Assembly: GCF_000373585.1 (NCBI RefSeq)
Contig: NZ_KB891925.1
Location: forward strand, 1 to 33,380
DNA: 33,380 nucleotides
From: Streptomyces sp. MspMP-M5
Lineage (GTDB): Bacteria > Actinomycetota > Actinomycetes > Streptomycetales > Streptomycetaceae
Direction of reading: 5' to 3'
The stretch's first letter is position 1. Every line of letters begins with the position of its first letter. The notes below the pieces were generated by a model that was given only the letters and a program-made list of their open reading frames with translations, did no database searches and was not told the origin of the DNA. A program made the position numbers and the translations under genes. Positions 1 to 8,600 of this stretch are shown here, one piece after another.

Positions 1-214
1 CGCGCCGGAGCTGCCCGAGCACCCGGACTACCCGCGCATCCTCGCCGCCTTCAACGAGTCGACCGGCCCCCTGCGGGCCAAGGACGTCTGCCAGGCCCTC
101 GACCACGCACTGCTGCCGAAGAACATCGAAGGCACCCGGGCCAAGCTGAAGCGCCTGGTCAAACTCGGCATCCTCACCGAAGCCGACACCGGCTGCTTTG
201 CCCGGCAGCAGTAG
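1..214 (+). CDS. 3' end of a winged-helix-like protein (partial)
   Basis: Frame 2 is open from the left edge to a TAG at 212-214 and gives about 70 residues. The visible part has PRILAAFNESTGPLRAKDV, then EGTRAKLKRLVKLGILTEA, which reads like a helix-turn-helix/winged-helix fold that ends in a short wing. Similar C-terminal segments occur in Streptomyces chromosomal proteins, sometimes near transposable elements. The beginning is outside the window, so neither full length nor function can be given. Only 8 bp separate it from the next gene on the same strand. I treat it as host flank rather than phage. Confidence 0.6.
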   Translation, partial: APELPEHPDYPRILAAFNESTGPLRAKDVCQALDHALLPKNIEGTRAKLKRLVKLGILTEADTGCFARQQ

Positions 215-222
215 CCCGCACC

Positions 223-825
223 GTGGCCAGCACCCCTGCCCCAAGCCTCACTTCGAAACGGACATCAACTCGCGAACCGCCCACTGAGAGCATCCACATC
301 TATACGCCGAGCCTCATCCCCGGCCTTTTGCAGACCGGCGCATACGCACGTGAGATCATCGCCGCAACAGCGATCACTCGTACGCCGGAAGAAGTAATCG
401 CCCTCGCCGAGGTCCGCAAAATGCGGCAGGCCATACTCACCAAGCCCGGCGGGCCTCTGAAGCTGTGGGCCGTAATCCATGAGTCGGCGTTGCACCAACG
501 GTTTGCATCACAGCCCGCCCTCATGCGTGAGCAGCTCCGACACCTGCTCGACATGACCAGCCTGCCCAACATCACCATCCAGGTCATGCCACTGGTCGCC
601 ACGCCCCACCCGGGGATGCTCGGCCTCTTCCAAGTGGTTCGATTCCCACACCCATGGCCAACGGTGGTCGATCTGGAGAACCTCCGCGGCGGATACTTCG
701 TAGAGGGAACCGACGACGTCAAGGTCTTCGAGGACGCCTTCGATCGTGTGGTCGCCGCTGCCCTTCCGCCCGAGGACTCCCACGAGACAATCAAGCAGAT
801 CATGGAGGAGAGGACCCTCAAGTGA
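223..825 (+). CDS. DUF5753 protein lacking its N-terminal HTH
   Basis: 200 residues from a GTG at 223. The core YTPSLIPGLLQTGAYAREII (about residues 27-46), followed by the middle RQAIL and the C-terminal segment VVDLENLRGGYFVEGTDDVK, is the DUF5753 domain of Streptomyces WhiJ-type regulators. Full-length members are usually about 270-290 residues, with an XRE helix-turn-helix in the first 70-80. Here only about 26 unrelated residues precede DUF5753, so the DNA-binding domain is absent. The gene overlaps the following DUF397 gene by 4 bases (GTGA), as is usual for this pair. It may be a truncated remnant or a protein that works only through its DUF397 partner. Confidence 0.85.
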   Translation: MASTPAPSLTSKRTSTREPPTESIHIYTPSLIPGLLQTGAYAREIIAATAITRTPEEVIALAEVRKMRQAILTKPGGPLKLWAVIHESALHQRFASQPALMREQLRHLLDMTSLPNITIQVMPLVATPHPGMLGLFQVVRFPHPWPTVVDLENLRGGYFVEGTDDVKVFEDAFDRVVAAALPPEDSHETIKQIMEERTLK

Positions 826-1049
826 GCACGACCAACCGCAAAGATGAGCTGTACGCGATCGACCTCAGTGAAGCCAGTTGGCGTAAGTCTCCGTCCAGCA
901 ACGGCGGGGAGCACTGCGTGGAGATCACTGATCTCCCTGGAGGCGGCATCGCCGTGCGGGACTCCAAGACGCCGGAGAAGGAAGCTCTCCGCTACACAGC
1001 CGAGGAATGGAACGCGTTCCGGCAAGGCTTGATCGACGGCCTCCTGTAG
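822..1049 (+). CDS. DUF397 domain protein
   Basis: 75 residues from a GTG at 822 that overlaps the TGA of the DUF5753 gene. Residues about 15-70 hold the DUF397 signature: ASWRKSPSSNGGEHCVEI, then GGGIAVRDSKTPE, then YTAEEWNAFRQGL. In Streptomyces, DUF397 proteins are small partners of XRE-DUF5753 regulators (WhiJ/BldB-type pairs) and are thought to modulate them. Translational coupling and gene order support a functional pair here, although the partner has lost its HTH. A longer overlapping frame beginning at 654 is a frame artefact. Confidence 0.88.
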   Translation: MSTTNRKDELYAIDLSEASWRKSPSSNGGEHCVEITDLPGGGIAVRDSKTPEKEALRYTAEEWNAFRQGLIDGLL

Positions 1050-1128
1050 CCCTTGGACCCCCAATGGCCCTTCGCCAACGCCAGTCCGGGCATCGGTGAC
1101 GGGCTGCGCTCCTCAAACAGCGAAAGCG

Positions 1129-1163
1129 CCCCCGCACTCCGGCACAGAGCCGGAGCGCGGGGG
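1129..1163. terminator. Bidirectional hairpin terminator
   Basis: CCCCCGCACTCCGGC and GCCGGAGCGCGGGGG form a long GC-rich stem (one mismatch) with a 5-nt loop. It lies between the DUF397 gene (ending 1049, +) and the holin gene (ending 1217, -), so it can end both converging transcripts. The remaining sequence at 1050-1216 shows no gene. This is also where I expect the left attachment site of the prophage, but no core is recognisable without the other end. Confidence 0.75.
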
Positions 1164-1216
1164 ATTCGTTGTCTTCAACGGGGCCAGTCGGCAATCGCGG
1201 TAGTAGTGGCCGTGCG

Positions 1217-1474
1217 TCAGCCGGTACCGTCGGCTCCACCCGGGGTTACCGATTCGGTGATGCCCGGCCCAGGCTTGCCTGTGCCTGCCGTGGCGATCGA
1301 GGTGATGACGGAGAGGACCGTCGCGACACCTGCGAGGGCCAGAGCGTGGGTCCACGGAAGGGAAAGCAGGTCGGCGGTGTCGAGTCCCAGGGCGGCGAGG
1401 AGGGTCTGGGCGAAGGTTTTCACGGCGCGTTCGGCAGCGTTGGCCCAAAACGACGTGGTGAAGAGTGTGGCCAT
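1217..1474 (-). CDS. Holin
   Basis: 85 residues. The N-terminus MATLFTTSFWANAAERAVKT followed by FAQTLLAALG is the r1t-type/actinophage holin pattern, an amphipathic first helix. A hydrophobic segment HALALAGVATVLSVITSIA (about residues 43-61) can span the membrane, and the tail is polar. It would form membrane lesions that release or activate the endolysin encoded 15 bp upstream. An AGGAG sequence lies a suitable distance before the ATG at 1474. It is the last gene of the late operon and is followed by the hairpin at 1129-1163. Confidence 0.85.
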   Translation of the reverse strand: MATLFTTSFWANAAERAVKTFAQTLLAALGLDTADLLSLPWTHALALAGVATVLSVITSIATAGTGKPGPGITESVTPGGADGTG

Positions 1475-1489
1475 GTGGGGGTCTCCTGT

Positions 1490-2404
1490 TCAGTCGGTGG
1501 CGGTGAAGCCGTGGCGCTTGCCGAGGGCGGTGAGGGAGTTGCGGCCGGGGATGCCGTCGGCATCGCGGCCGGTGTAGCCGCAGCGGCGTTGCCAGGCGGC
1601 GTATGCGGTGGCCGTCTTGGTGCCGTACGAGCCATCGACCCAGGTGGATGCGAGCAGGCCCTCGGCGGCAAGGGCCTGCTCGACGCGTAGCACCTCGGCC
1701 TTGTAGGTGGTGTGCCCCTGGGCGGCCGGAGCGTCCGTGCGGGCGGCGGCGATGACGTGGGCGAGGCTTACCGCCGGCTGGGCATCGGTACCACCGCCGC
1801 TCGGCTTGCTGCCGAGCCTGTCGGCGATGCGGTCGCGCAGGTCCGGCATGCCGAAGCTGGGGTCTGTCTTGGTGTCGGTCCACTCCTTGTGACCGATCAC
1901 GGACTTCGCGGTCCAGCCGTGGGCACGGCAGATGGCTGCCGAGACGCGTTCGATGGCGTCGAGCTGTTCGGCCGGCCAGGGGTCTTCGCCGTCGCCGAGG
2001 TTGATGCACTCGAAGCCGTAAAACCTCGCGTTGCCGTCGGTGTCGTTCTCGTTCGGGCTGGGTGGGGCGTCGCCGTAGTTCTCGGCGATGACGGCGTCCA
2101 GGACGTCGCCATCGCCGGTGCCGGCGTGGTTGGCGCGGCCGTTGCCGATGAGGTGGACGGTGCCGGTCTTGTCGATGACGCCCTGGCACAGGGGGCCGGG
2201 CAGTTCGTCGTATCCGCTCCAGCACATGGAGACGGAGGCGCTGGTGCCGCTGGTCACGGTGTGGTGGATGATCACGCCGTGGACGGGCCCCCACGCACCG
2301 TGTCCCGCTCGGTTGTGGCTGCGCCAGCCGTCGTGTTCGACGACGGTCACGCCTTCGTTGCGAAGTGCCGTGACGAGGGCATCGGCGGAGAGGGGTGTGG
2401 CCAT
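1490..2404 (-). CDS. Endolysin: N-acetylmuramoyl-L-alanine amidase with peptidoglycan-binding domain
   Basis: 304 residues. An Amidase_2/PGRP fold covers about residues 15-195: VIIHHTV gives the first zinc histidines (H47/H48), and GHKEWTDTKTDP supplies the later histidine (H172) and the Lys/Asp near the active site. It should cut the bond between MurNAc and L-alanine in host peptidoglycan. After a Gly/Ser linker at about 200-210, residues 230-300 (VEQALAAEGLL, STWVDGSYGTKTATAYAAWQ, DGIPGRNSLTALGKRHGF) form a PG_binding_1-type wall-binding domain. There is no signal peptide, so release depends on the holin next door. Confidence 0.93.
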   Translation of the reverse strand: MATPLSADALVTALRNEGVTVVEHDGWRSHNRAGHGAWGPVHGVIIHHTVTSGTSASVSMCWSGYDELPGPLCQGVIDKTGTVHLIGNGRANHAGTGDGDVLDAVIAENYGDAPPSPNENDTDGNARFYGFECINLGDGEDPWPAEQLDAIERVSAAICRAHGWTAKSVIGHKEWTDTKTDPSFGMPDLRDRIADRLGSKPSGGGTDAQPAVSLAHVIAAARTDAPAAQGHTTYKAEVLRVEQALAAEGLLASTWVDGSYGTKTATAYAAWQRRCGYTGRDADGIPGRNSLTALGKRHGFTATD

Positions 2405-2425
2405 GGTCGTTCCTTCCTGGTGTGT

Positions 2426-2563
2426 CTACAGCTGGTTGTCGGGGGTGGTGCCTTGTGGGGCGGGAGCGTCCTCGGGGCGGGCTGGTAGTCGGCCGCGGAG
2501 TTCGCGGACGTCCTCTTCGAGGCGGCGGAGGCGGTCGAGGAGGTCCGGGGGGATCACTGCCAT
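2426..2563 (-). CDS. Short coiled-coil protein of the lysis/tail junction
   Basis: 45 residues from ATG at 2563 to TAG at 2426. The sequence begins MAVIPPDLLDRLRRLEEDVR and continues with one short amphipathic heptad helix and a Pro/Ala-rich tail. It sits between the last tail gene (6 bp upstream) and the amidase gene, 21 bp downstream. Small helical proteins in this position are common in actinophages and have no established role. The length, direction and spacing fit the operon. I assign no function. Confidence 0.6.
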   Translation of the reverse strand: MAVIPPDLLDRLRRLEEDVRELRGRLPARPEDAPAPQGTTPDNQL

Positions 2564-2569
2564 AGGGGC

Positions 2570-3697
2570 TCAGCCCTCTCTGGTGGAGTTGAGGCGGGTG
2601 CCGCGGTTGGCGGCATCGAGGAGAAGGGAGGCGGTCTCGGCCTGCCCGCGTTCGGCGGCGCGGACGGTGATGCCGACGACGCGGTAGCGGCCGGCGAAGC
2701 CGGCCGGGGACCACACGTCGGCGATGCGGAGGCGGATGGTGGCGCCGAGGATGGCGGGGGTGAGGTGGGCGGCTTCGAGGGCGACTGTGATCTCCGGGAT
2801 GACCGCGCGGGTTGCGGCTTCGGTGAGGTCAGCGGCGGCGTGGTCGTCGAGGACGGCCTTGGTGGTGACGCTGGGGTAGTCGCTGGTGCCGTCGAGGTGG
2901 GGCCAGCCGGCTTTGATGGCGCCGGTGACTTGGAGCGGGGTGGACATGAGCGGCCGGTTGCTGCCCGTGCTGGTGGCGCCGCGGGATTGCCAGTGGGTGG
3001 CGGCGGTGGTGGCGTCGTAGGGGAAGGTGTAGGCGGTCACGGCGCCGGGGTAGTCGAGGATGACGTCGGCCGGGCCGCGGCTGGTGGTGATGCGGGGGTG
3101 GCCGAGTTGAAGTTCCTTGATCCGTTCGCCGGCGTCGTCGCGGTAGCAGCGGATGCGCCATTCGAAGCCGCCTTGGACGGCGGCGAGTTTGTCGAGGAGT
3201 TCGCGGATCTTGGGCAGGTCGTAGTGGCTGTACGTCCGGGTCCGCTTCCCCCCTGAGGCGCCCTGGCCGAGGCGGATGCCGATGTCGCCGCCGTCTGTGG
3301 ACTGCGCGAAGCTGATCAGGCGGCGCGCGATGGTGAACTGGTCTTCGTCGGTGGCGGTGAAGTCTGTGGTGAGCAGCCGGTGGTCGAGGTAGCTGTCGAA
3401 GGTGGCTGCTTGGATATCGGCCTTCGCCGGTGTTCCGCGGCCGGTTGAGCTGAGGGAGGCGGTCCATACGATGCCGCCCCACCAGATCACGCCATCGCGT
3501 TCGATCCAGACGGCGGTGCGGCCGGGGATGACGGCGGCGCGGATCCGGTCGGCGGTGGCGCGGTCGGGTGCGGTGAGGGTGCCGGACAGGGTGCCGGTCT
3601 TGCCGATGTAGTCCTCCATGGACACTCCCGAGATGGGGAAGGTGTCGCGGACTTGGTCGGTGCGCAGGTCGCAGAACAGGGCGCGGTAAGCGGTCAT
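2570..3697 (-). CDS. Minor tail protein, hub/ReqiPepy6 Gp37-like
   Basis: 375 residues. The start MTAYRALFCDLRTDQVRDTF, then FPISGVSMEDYIGKTGTLSG, and then RTAVWIERDGVIWWGGIVWT, match the N-terminal beta domain of actinophage tail-tip proteins of the siphovirus ReqiPepy6 Gp37 type. These are related to baseplate-hub proteins (gp27/Tal-like). The middle and C-terminal parts are beta-rich, with no enzymatic motif. The ATG at 3697 overlaps the stop of the previous gene (ATGA), which decides the start; the same frame stays open further upstream only as a shadow. It probably forms part of the tail tip that closes the tail tube. Confidence 0.78.
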   Translation of the reverse strand: MTAYRALFCDLRTDQVRDTFPISGVSMEDYIGKTGTLSGTLTAPDRATADRIRAAVIPGRTAVWIERDGVIWWGGIVWTASLSSTGRGTPAKADIQAATFDSYLDHRLLTTDFTATDEDQFTIARRLISFAQSTDGGDIGIRLGQGASGGKRTRTYSHYDLPKIRELLDKLAAVQGGFEWRIRCYRDDAGERIKELQLGHPRITTSRGPADVILDYPGAVTAYTFPYDATTAATHWQSRGATSTGSNRPLMSTPLQVTGAIKAGWPHLDGTSDYPSVTTKAVLDDHAAADLTEAATRAVIPEITVALEAAHLTPAILGATIRLRIADVWSPAGFAGRYRVVGITVRAAERGQAETASLLLDAANRGTRLNSTREG

Positions 3698-4743
3698 GCA
3701 CCGATCCAGAACATCGACAAGTTGGTGTAGTAGCCGGGCACGTCGGTGATCCGGGTGGCGGTGTAGAGCTGCATCTCGATGTAGTCGCCGGCGCCCAGGT
3801 AGGCACCGATGCTGCCGCCGTGGCCTTGCGCGCCGCCAGAGGCCGCGGTGTAGGTGAGCTGCCATTCGGAGTCGCCGCCGTTGCGGATGATCCGTACTCG
3901 GGCGTCGCGGGCTCCTTCGGGCCAGGTGTGCTGGGCGGTGATCTGGTAGAGGCCGGGGACCGGGGCGGTCAGGCGTGAGGGGCGGGCCGTCGTCCACACG
4001 GCCGGCTCGGAGGCGGCGCGGACCCCGTCCCACATCACGGACACGTAGGTGTTGGCGGGGAGGTTGTAGTGGTCGCCTTTGACGACCTGGGCGTAGTGGC
4101 GTTCGACGACCGGGCGCCAGGCGGTGCCGTCGAAACGCTGGGGCGCGGTGCCGTCGTCGCGGTACTGGCCCCGGTACGCGCCGGCCGCGTCCGGCTGCGG
4201 GACGATGCCACCGACCGCGGCGGTGTAGCGGCGGACGTCGGTGGTGGCGGTGGGGAAGTCGATGCCGCCGGTACCGGCCGAGGTCTTCGCCGGGACCGCC
4301 ACCCGGTACAGGCCCAGAGCCCCGGCCGGCAGCGGCGGCGGGGTGGGGGCGGCGGACGGTGTGCCGGGGATGATCTCGGCGGCGGCGCGGACTTGGCCGG
4401 TGTTGTCGTGGGCGGCGTCGTAGATGCGCAGCACCACCAGGTCGATGCGGGGGTTGGCCGGGTCGCCGTCGATGAAGGTCAAGGTCTCGGGGGCGGTGAC
4501 GGAGACGGGGTAGGCCCCTTGGATCTCGTTGCCCTGGATGAGGGCGCGGCCGGTGCCGAGCGTCGCGGTCATGGCTCCGGTGGCGGCGAGGGCGAAGGGG
4601 TTGCCGCCGGGGATCACGCCGGGCTGCGTGGTGAGTGTGCCGGCGGGGGTCATGGCGGTGATGGGGGTGAGGCGGGAGTCGTTGCGGGTCTGTCCGCCCG
4701 CGGCATCCCCGCGGGTGGTCAGCCATGCCGCGCGCACGGTCAT
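3694..4743 (-). CDS. Minor tail protein with C1q/TNF-like C-terminal domain
   Basis: 349 residues from ATG at 4743. Residues about 1-185 resemble the N-terminal domain of Streptomyces phage tail proteins (VSVTAPETLTFIDGDPANPR, LPAGALGLYRVAVPA). Residues about 215-349 look like a C1q/TNF-type jelly roll: VPGLYQITAQHTWPEG, RVRIIRNGGDSEW, YLGAGDYIEMQLYTATR and a final SMFWIGA. Such domains form trimers and often bind receptors. It lies between dit and the hub-like gene. A role as a trimeric tail-tip or receptor-binding protein is inferred from this fold. Confidence 0.72.
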   Translation of the reverse strand: MTVRAAWLTTRGDAAGGQTRNDSRLTPITAMTPAGTLTTQPGVIPGGNPFALAATGAMTATLGTGRALIQGNEIQGAYPVSVTAPETLTFIDGDPANPRIDLVVLRIYDAAHDNTGQVRAAAEIIPGTPSAAPTPPPLPAGALGLYRVAVPAKTSAGTGGIDFPTATTDVRRYTAAVGGIVPQPDAAGAYRGQYRDDGTAPQRFDGTAWRPVVERHYAQVVKGDHYNLPANTYVSVMWDGVRAASEPAVWTTARPSRLTAPVPGLYQITAQHTWPEGARDARVRIIRNGGDSEWQLTYTAASGGAQGHGGSIGAYLGAGDYIEMQLYTATRITDVPGYYTNLSMFWIGA

Positions 4744-4786
4744 GCGAGGGCCCCTTCTTACGAACGGTCGGGAGTGGGGTTGCGGG

Positions 4787-5689
4787 TCACCACCACGCGG
4801 AGCGCCAGAGCACGGTGAGGGCTCCGGTGCGGGTGAACTCATGGGCTCGGAAGGCCAGTAGCGAGGTGCCGGGCGACAGGGTGAAGGCGCGCTCGGGGGT
4901 GCTGCGGTAGGTGGCGGTGTAGAGGCGTGGGGTGGTGTCGTTGAGGGTGACGGTGCCCTCGCGGGTGTCGATGACGAGCCGGTCGGTGTCGGCGAGGGTG
5001 ATGTCGTATTCGAGGACGGCACCCGTGGCCTGGTTGGTGATCGCGGGCCGGCGGACCGGGCCGGTGATGACCAAGACGGGGTAAGCGTCAGCGTCCCCGG
5101 CGTTGTCGATGGCGGCGGTGCCTGGTGTGGCGTTGCCGCCCCAGTCCAGGTCCCATTCCAGACCTGGCGGCGGGTCGGCGGCGTACCAGTCGAGACCGGG
5201 CTCGGGTATGGGCAGTCCGATACGGGCAACCTGCTCGACCACCTCGTACCGGCGGGGGTCTGAGCAGGTCCATTCGATCGAGCCGCTGGGGTTGCCCCAG
5301 GTGTATTTGCGGTCGGCTGGCAGGGCGCGGCGGGTGACGCGCCCCCACATCAGGCGGCGGGCGCCGGCAAGCTGGACGACAAGTGGGTCCTCGTCTTGCC
5401 GGAGGGTGGTGGCGCGGCGCAGTGCGTCGAGCACGCCTGGGAGCCCGGTTGTGCCGCGGCCGTCGTCGATGAGGAAGTCGAAGGCCAGGACGCGTGGGCC
5501 GGCCAGTAGCTGGCCGGCCCACGCGCCGTGCGAGGAGGGCATGGCGACGGAGGCGTTGTCGAGGGAGGGCAGGTCGTCCCAGCCGGTGAGTTGCCGGCCG
5601 TGAATGTGCGTGCCCTCCCCCATGAGGAACGAGCCGAACTGGATCTGCCCGTCCGCGCTGACTTGGACCTCTGCGGGTCCTGCGCGCAT
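4787..5689 (-). CDS. Distal tail protein (Dit-like)
   Basis: 300 residues starting at 5689, 6 bp after the tape-measure stop. The N-terminal half (IQFGSFLMGEGTHIHGRQLT, RVLAFDFLIDDGRGTTGLPG, RKYTWGNPSGSIEWTCSDPR) is typical of siphovirus Dit proteins: the SPP1 gp19.1 N-terminal ring domain followed by a galectin-like C-terminal domain. TPGTAAIDNAGDADAYPVLV is the usual bridge into the second beta domain. Dit forms a hexameric ring that joins the tail tube to the tip. The position directly after the tape measure gene supports the call. Confidence 0.85.
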   Translation of the reverse strand: MRAGPAEVQVSADGQIQFGSFLMGEGTHIHGRQLTGWDDLPSLDNASVAMPSSHGAWAGQLLAGPRVLAFDFLIDDGRGTTGLPGVLDALRRATTLRQDEDPLVVQLAGARRLMWGRVTRRALPADRKYTWGNPSGSIEWTCSDPRRYEVVEQVARIGLPIPEPGLDWYAADPPPGLEWDLDWGGNATPGTAAIDNAGDADAYPVLVITGPVRRPAITNQATGAVLEYDITLADTDRLVIDTREGTVTLNDTTPRLYTATYRSTPERAFTLSPGTSLLAFRAHEFTRTGALTVLWRSAWW

Positions 5690-5695
5690 GCCGGG

Positions 5696-8600
5696 TCACC
5701 CCCTCCCCTTGGCCAGCCACGCGAGTTCGCGGGCGATACCCGCCGGGCTCTGGTTCTCGTGCGCGACGAAGGTGTCGATGGAGACCAATGGCCCGCCCGC
5801 CGGGCCACCAGTCATCGCCGCGGCGCCGCCGTGGGCTGGCGTGACCTGCGGGGCGAATACGGGCTGGTAGGCGGCCACCTCGTCTGTGACCCCGCGCAGT
5901 TGGGCGCGTAGGGCGGGGACGGAGGCGTGAATCCCGTCCATGAAGCCGGTCAACACCAGCCGTCCGGCCGGCCGCAGGATGCGGGCGTCCCGGGCCGGCG
6001 GCCCCTTCCAGGAGGTGAGGCCGTCGGTGATGTCGCCGAGGAGGGACCGAACGGACCCGATCATGGAGCGGATGCCGCCGATGAAGCCCTGGATCAAGCT
6101 CGCACCGGCGTTCCACAGCAGGGAGCCGACGTTGCCCAGGGCGCTTAGGGCCATGGACGGGACTCCGGCCAGCCAGTTGATGGCCTGGCCGATGCCCTCC
6201 CGCACGGATGCGAGGAATCCCGAGGCTGCTTCCTGTGCCTTGCCGGCGAGATAGCCGGGCAGGGCGGCGATGGCCGACAGGGCTTTGCCGGGCAGGCCGG
6301 CGAGCCAGGACACGATGTCGCGCACCATGTCGGGGATCACGCTGTGGCCGACCAAGTGGTCGTACAGCCACTCGAAGAGGCTGGAGATGCCCTTGACGAC
6401 CGACTGGACGGCGGCGATGGCGGGTGCCAGGAACCGTCCCAGGCCAGTGATGAACGTGATCAGCTTCTGAAGCGCCGGGATCGCGTACTGCGTGATGGCG
6501 CCGATGCCCATGCTGATCAGTGCGGCGGACAGGTTGGCGATCGGCGGGATCAGCGGGACCAGCGCGGGGAGGAGCTTGGCGGCGAGCTGGGTCCCGAGCT
6601 GGGTGAGCTGAGGCAACAGGGGCGCCAGGGCCGTGAAGAGCTGGCCGAGGGCTACCCCGACCGTGCCCATCGCTGACGCGAGCTGCGGCATGATCGGCGC
6701 GAGCGAGTTGAAGATCACGACGAGCTGGTCGGCGTAGCCTTTGACGAGCTTGGCGATGATGGTCGCCAGGCCCGACAGGGCCGGGGCCAGGAACGATCCA
6801 ATGCCGTTGGCCAGTTGGGTGATGACCGGCGCCAGCGCGGCAAAGACGCGGGCAAGGGCGCCGAAGATCGGCTGGAGTGCGGGCAGCAGTGCCGCCGCGA
6901 TCTTCCCCACGGCCACGAGCAGCGGCGAGAACGCCACCACCAGCTGCCCCACGGCGCCGGCCAGCGACGCAAGGACCGGCCCCAGGGCGCGCAGCACCGG
7001 CTGGAGCGCGGCGCCCAGCGCCTTGATCAGCGTCTGCGCCGGCGGTCCGAGCTGCGCCAAGACCTGCCCGACGACACGCAGTGCCTGCCCCAGCAGCGGC
7101 GCGGCGGTCTTGCCGAGCTGCGCCATCGTGGCGAAGAGCGCCTTGAGGCCGCCCTGCACCTCCGGACTCGCAAAAGCCGTGCGCATGGCGCCGGTGATGC
7201 TCTGCAATGTCGCCATGAACCCGCCGCCCGAGACTTGTGCGGCGCTGAAGATATTCCCGATGATGCCGACGACGTTTCCGGCCACCTTCGCCAACTGGCC
7301 TATCAGGCCGATGGCTTGGTCGATGAATGCCGTCAGCTGGCCGGACGCCAGACCCTTGCTGAGCTGCGCGGCGATACGGGTAGCGGCACCACCTGCCGCC
7401 TTGGTCACCCGGTCGAAGGCGGGTGCCGCGGCTACCGCGATCTGCGTCAGCGCCGTGACGAACTGCCCCGGGACCCGGGAAAGGTTGCCCAACCCCTTCG
7501 AGGCGCCCGCCAGGGCCTGCCCCAATTGGCCGTTGGCAGCCAACTGACGTACGGCCGCCACCACGCCCGTGCCCATCTGATTCAGTGCGCCGGCGGTATC
7601 GACAAGGCCGCGGCGGAACACCGGCAACGCCACGGTGCCGGCCGCAGTGATCTGGGCAGCCAGGCCGTCGAAGAGGCGCTGTTGGACGGCAGTGCGTAGC
7701 GCCGTGAACTCTGGCTGCATGCCTCGTAGCGCCAGCACGAACGAGCGGGCGCTCGGCGACAGCTTGGTCAGCGCCTGCTGGAACTTGTCCGCCTTGGCCG
7801 GGTCGAATGCGTCCTTGAGGGCGTCGCCGACGCCCTGCGTGCCGATCTTCAGGGCCGCGGCCGCCGAGACCATGCCGACGATCCCCGTCGCCGCGAGGGC
7901 CGCAGCGGGTGCCATGGCCTGGAGCGCGGCCGTCAGCCCGGCAGCCACCGGTACGGCGGCGCCGATGGCGGCCGAGATCTTCCCGAACGTCCCCGCGATG
8001 CCCCCGAGGCCCGTGGCGATGCTGCGCAGCCGGCTCAGCGCCGAGGAGGTGTTGGCGATGGAACGGCGGTCCCCCTCGGTGCGGACGGGGACGAGGATCG
8101 GTGGGGCAAGGTGTGCGAGTTCGGCCCGCAGTCGGGCGATGGCGGCGGCGTTCGCCGTCGGCTGCACCCGAACTGGAAGCGGGCCCATCCCGCGTAGCTC
8201 GCCCCGCACCCGGGAGGCGAACCCGGTCAGCGACGGCACCACGGGCACCTTGGCCCGTGCGTAGATCGGTTTGCTCAGCTCCGCCCGCAGGCGGTCCTTG
8301 AACGTGCCCATGTCGGGAAACACAGGCACTTTGACGCGCGCCCGCACCCGGTCAATGGCTGCACGAAGACGCTCGCCGAACCCCTCGGTATCGGGCGTGA
8401 CCGGCACGTTGACCTCTGCCTTGACACCCGCCGTCGCGGCCCGCACACCTGCGGCAAATCCAGCGGTGTCCGGGGCCACCTTCACTTTCATCTGCACGCG
8501 GAAGCGATCCAATCGCGCCTGCAACTGCGTGCCGAAGCCGGATAGATCCGGGGTGGCAGGCACGCTCACACGCGCATCGACACCCGCTACGGCGGCCCGC

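Noticed and set aside
223..825. Prophage insertion as the cause of the missing HTH in the DUF5753 gene
   Set aside because: The missing N-terminus would have to lie to the left of 223, whereas the prophage lies to the right of the gene, so integration cannot have removed it.
1113..2714. A 533-residue open frame on the - strand across holin and amidase
   Set aside because: Arg/Pro-rich translation typical of an out-of-phase frame in GC-rich DNA; the amidase and holin explain the region.
3698..4726. Extension of the hub-like tail protein upstream of 3697
   Set aside because: The extra part is a low-complexity Arg/Pro/His shadow of the C1q-like gene; the ATGA overlap at 3694-3697 marks the start.
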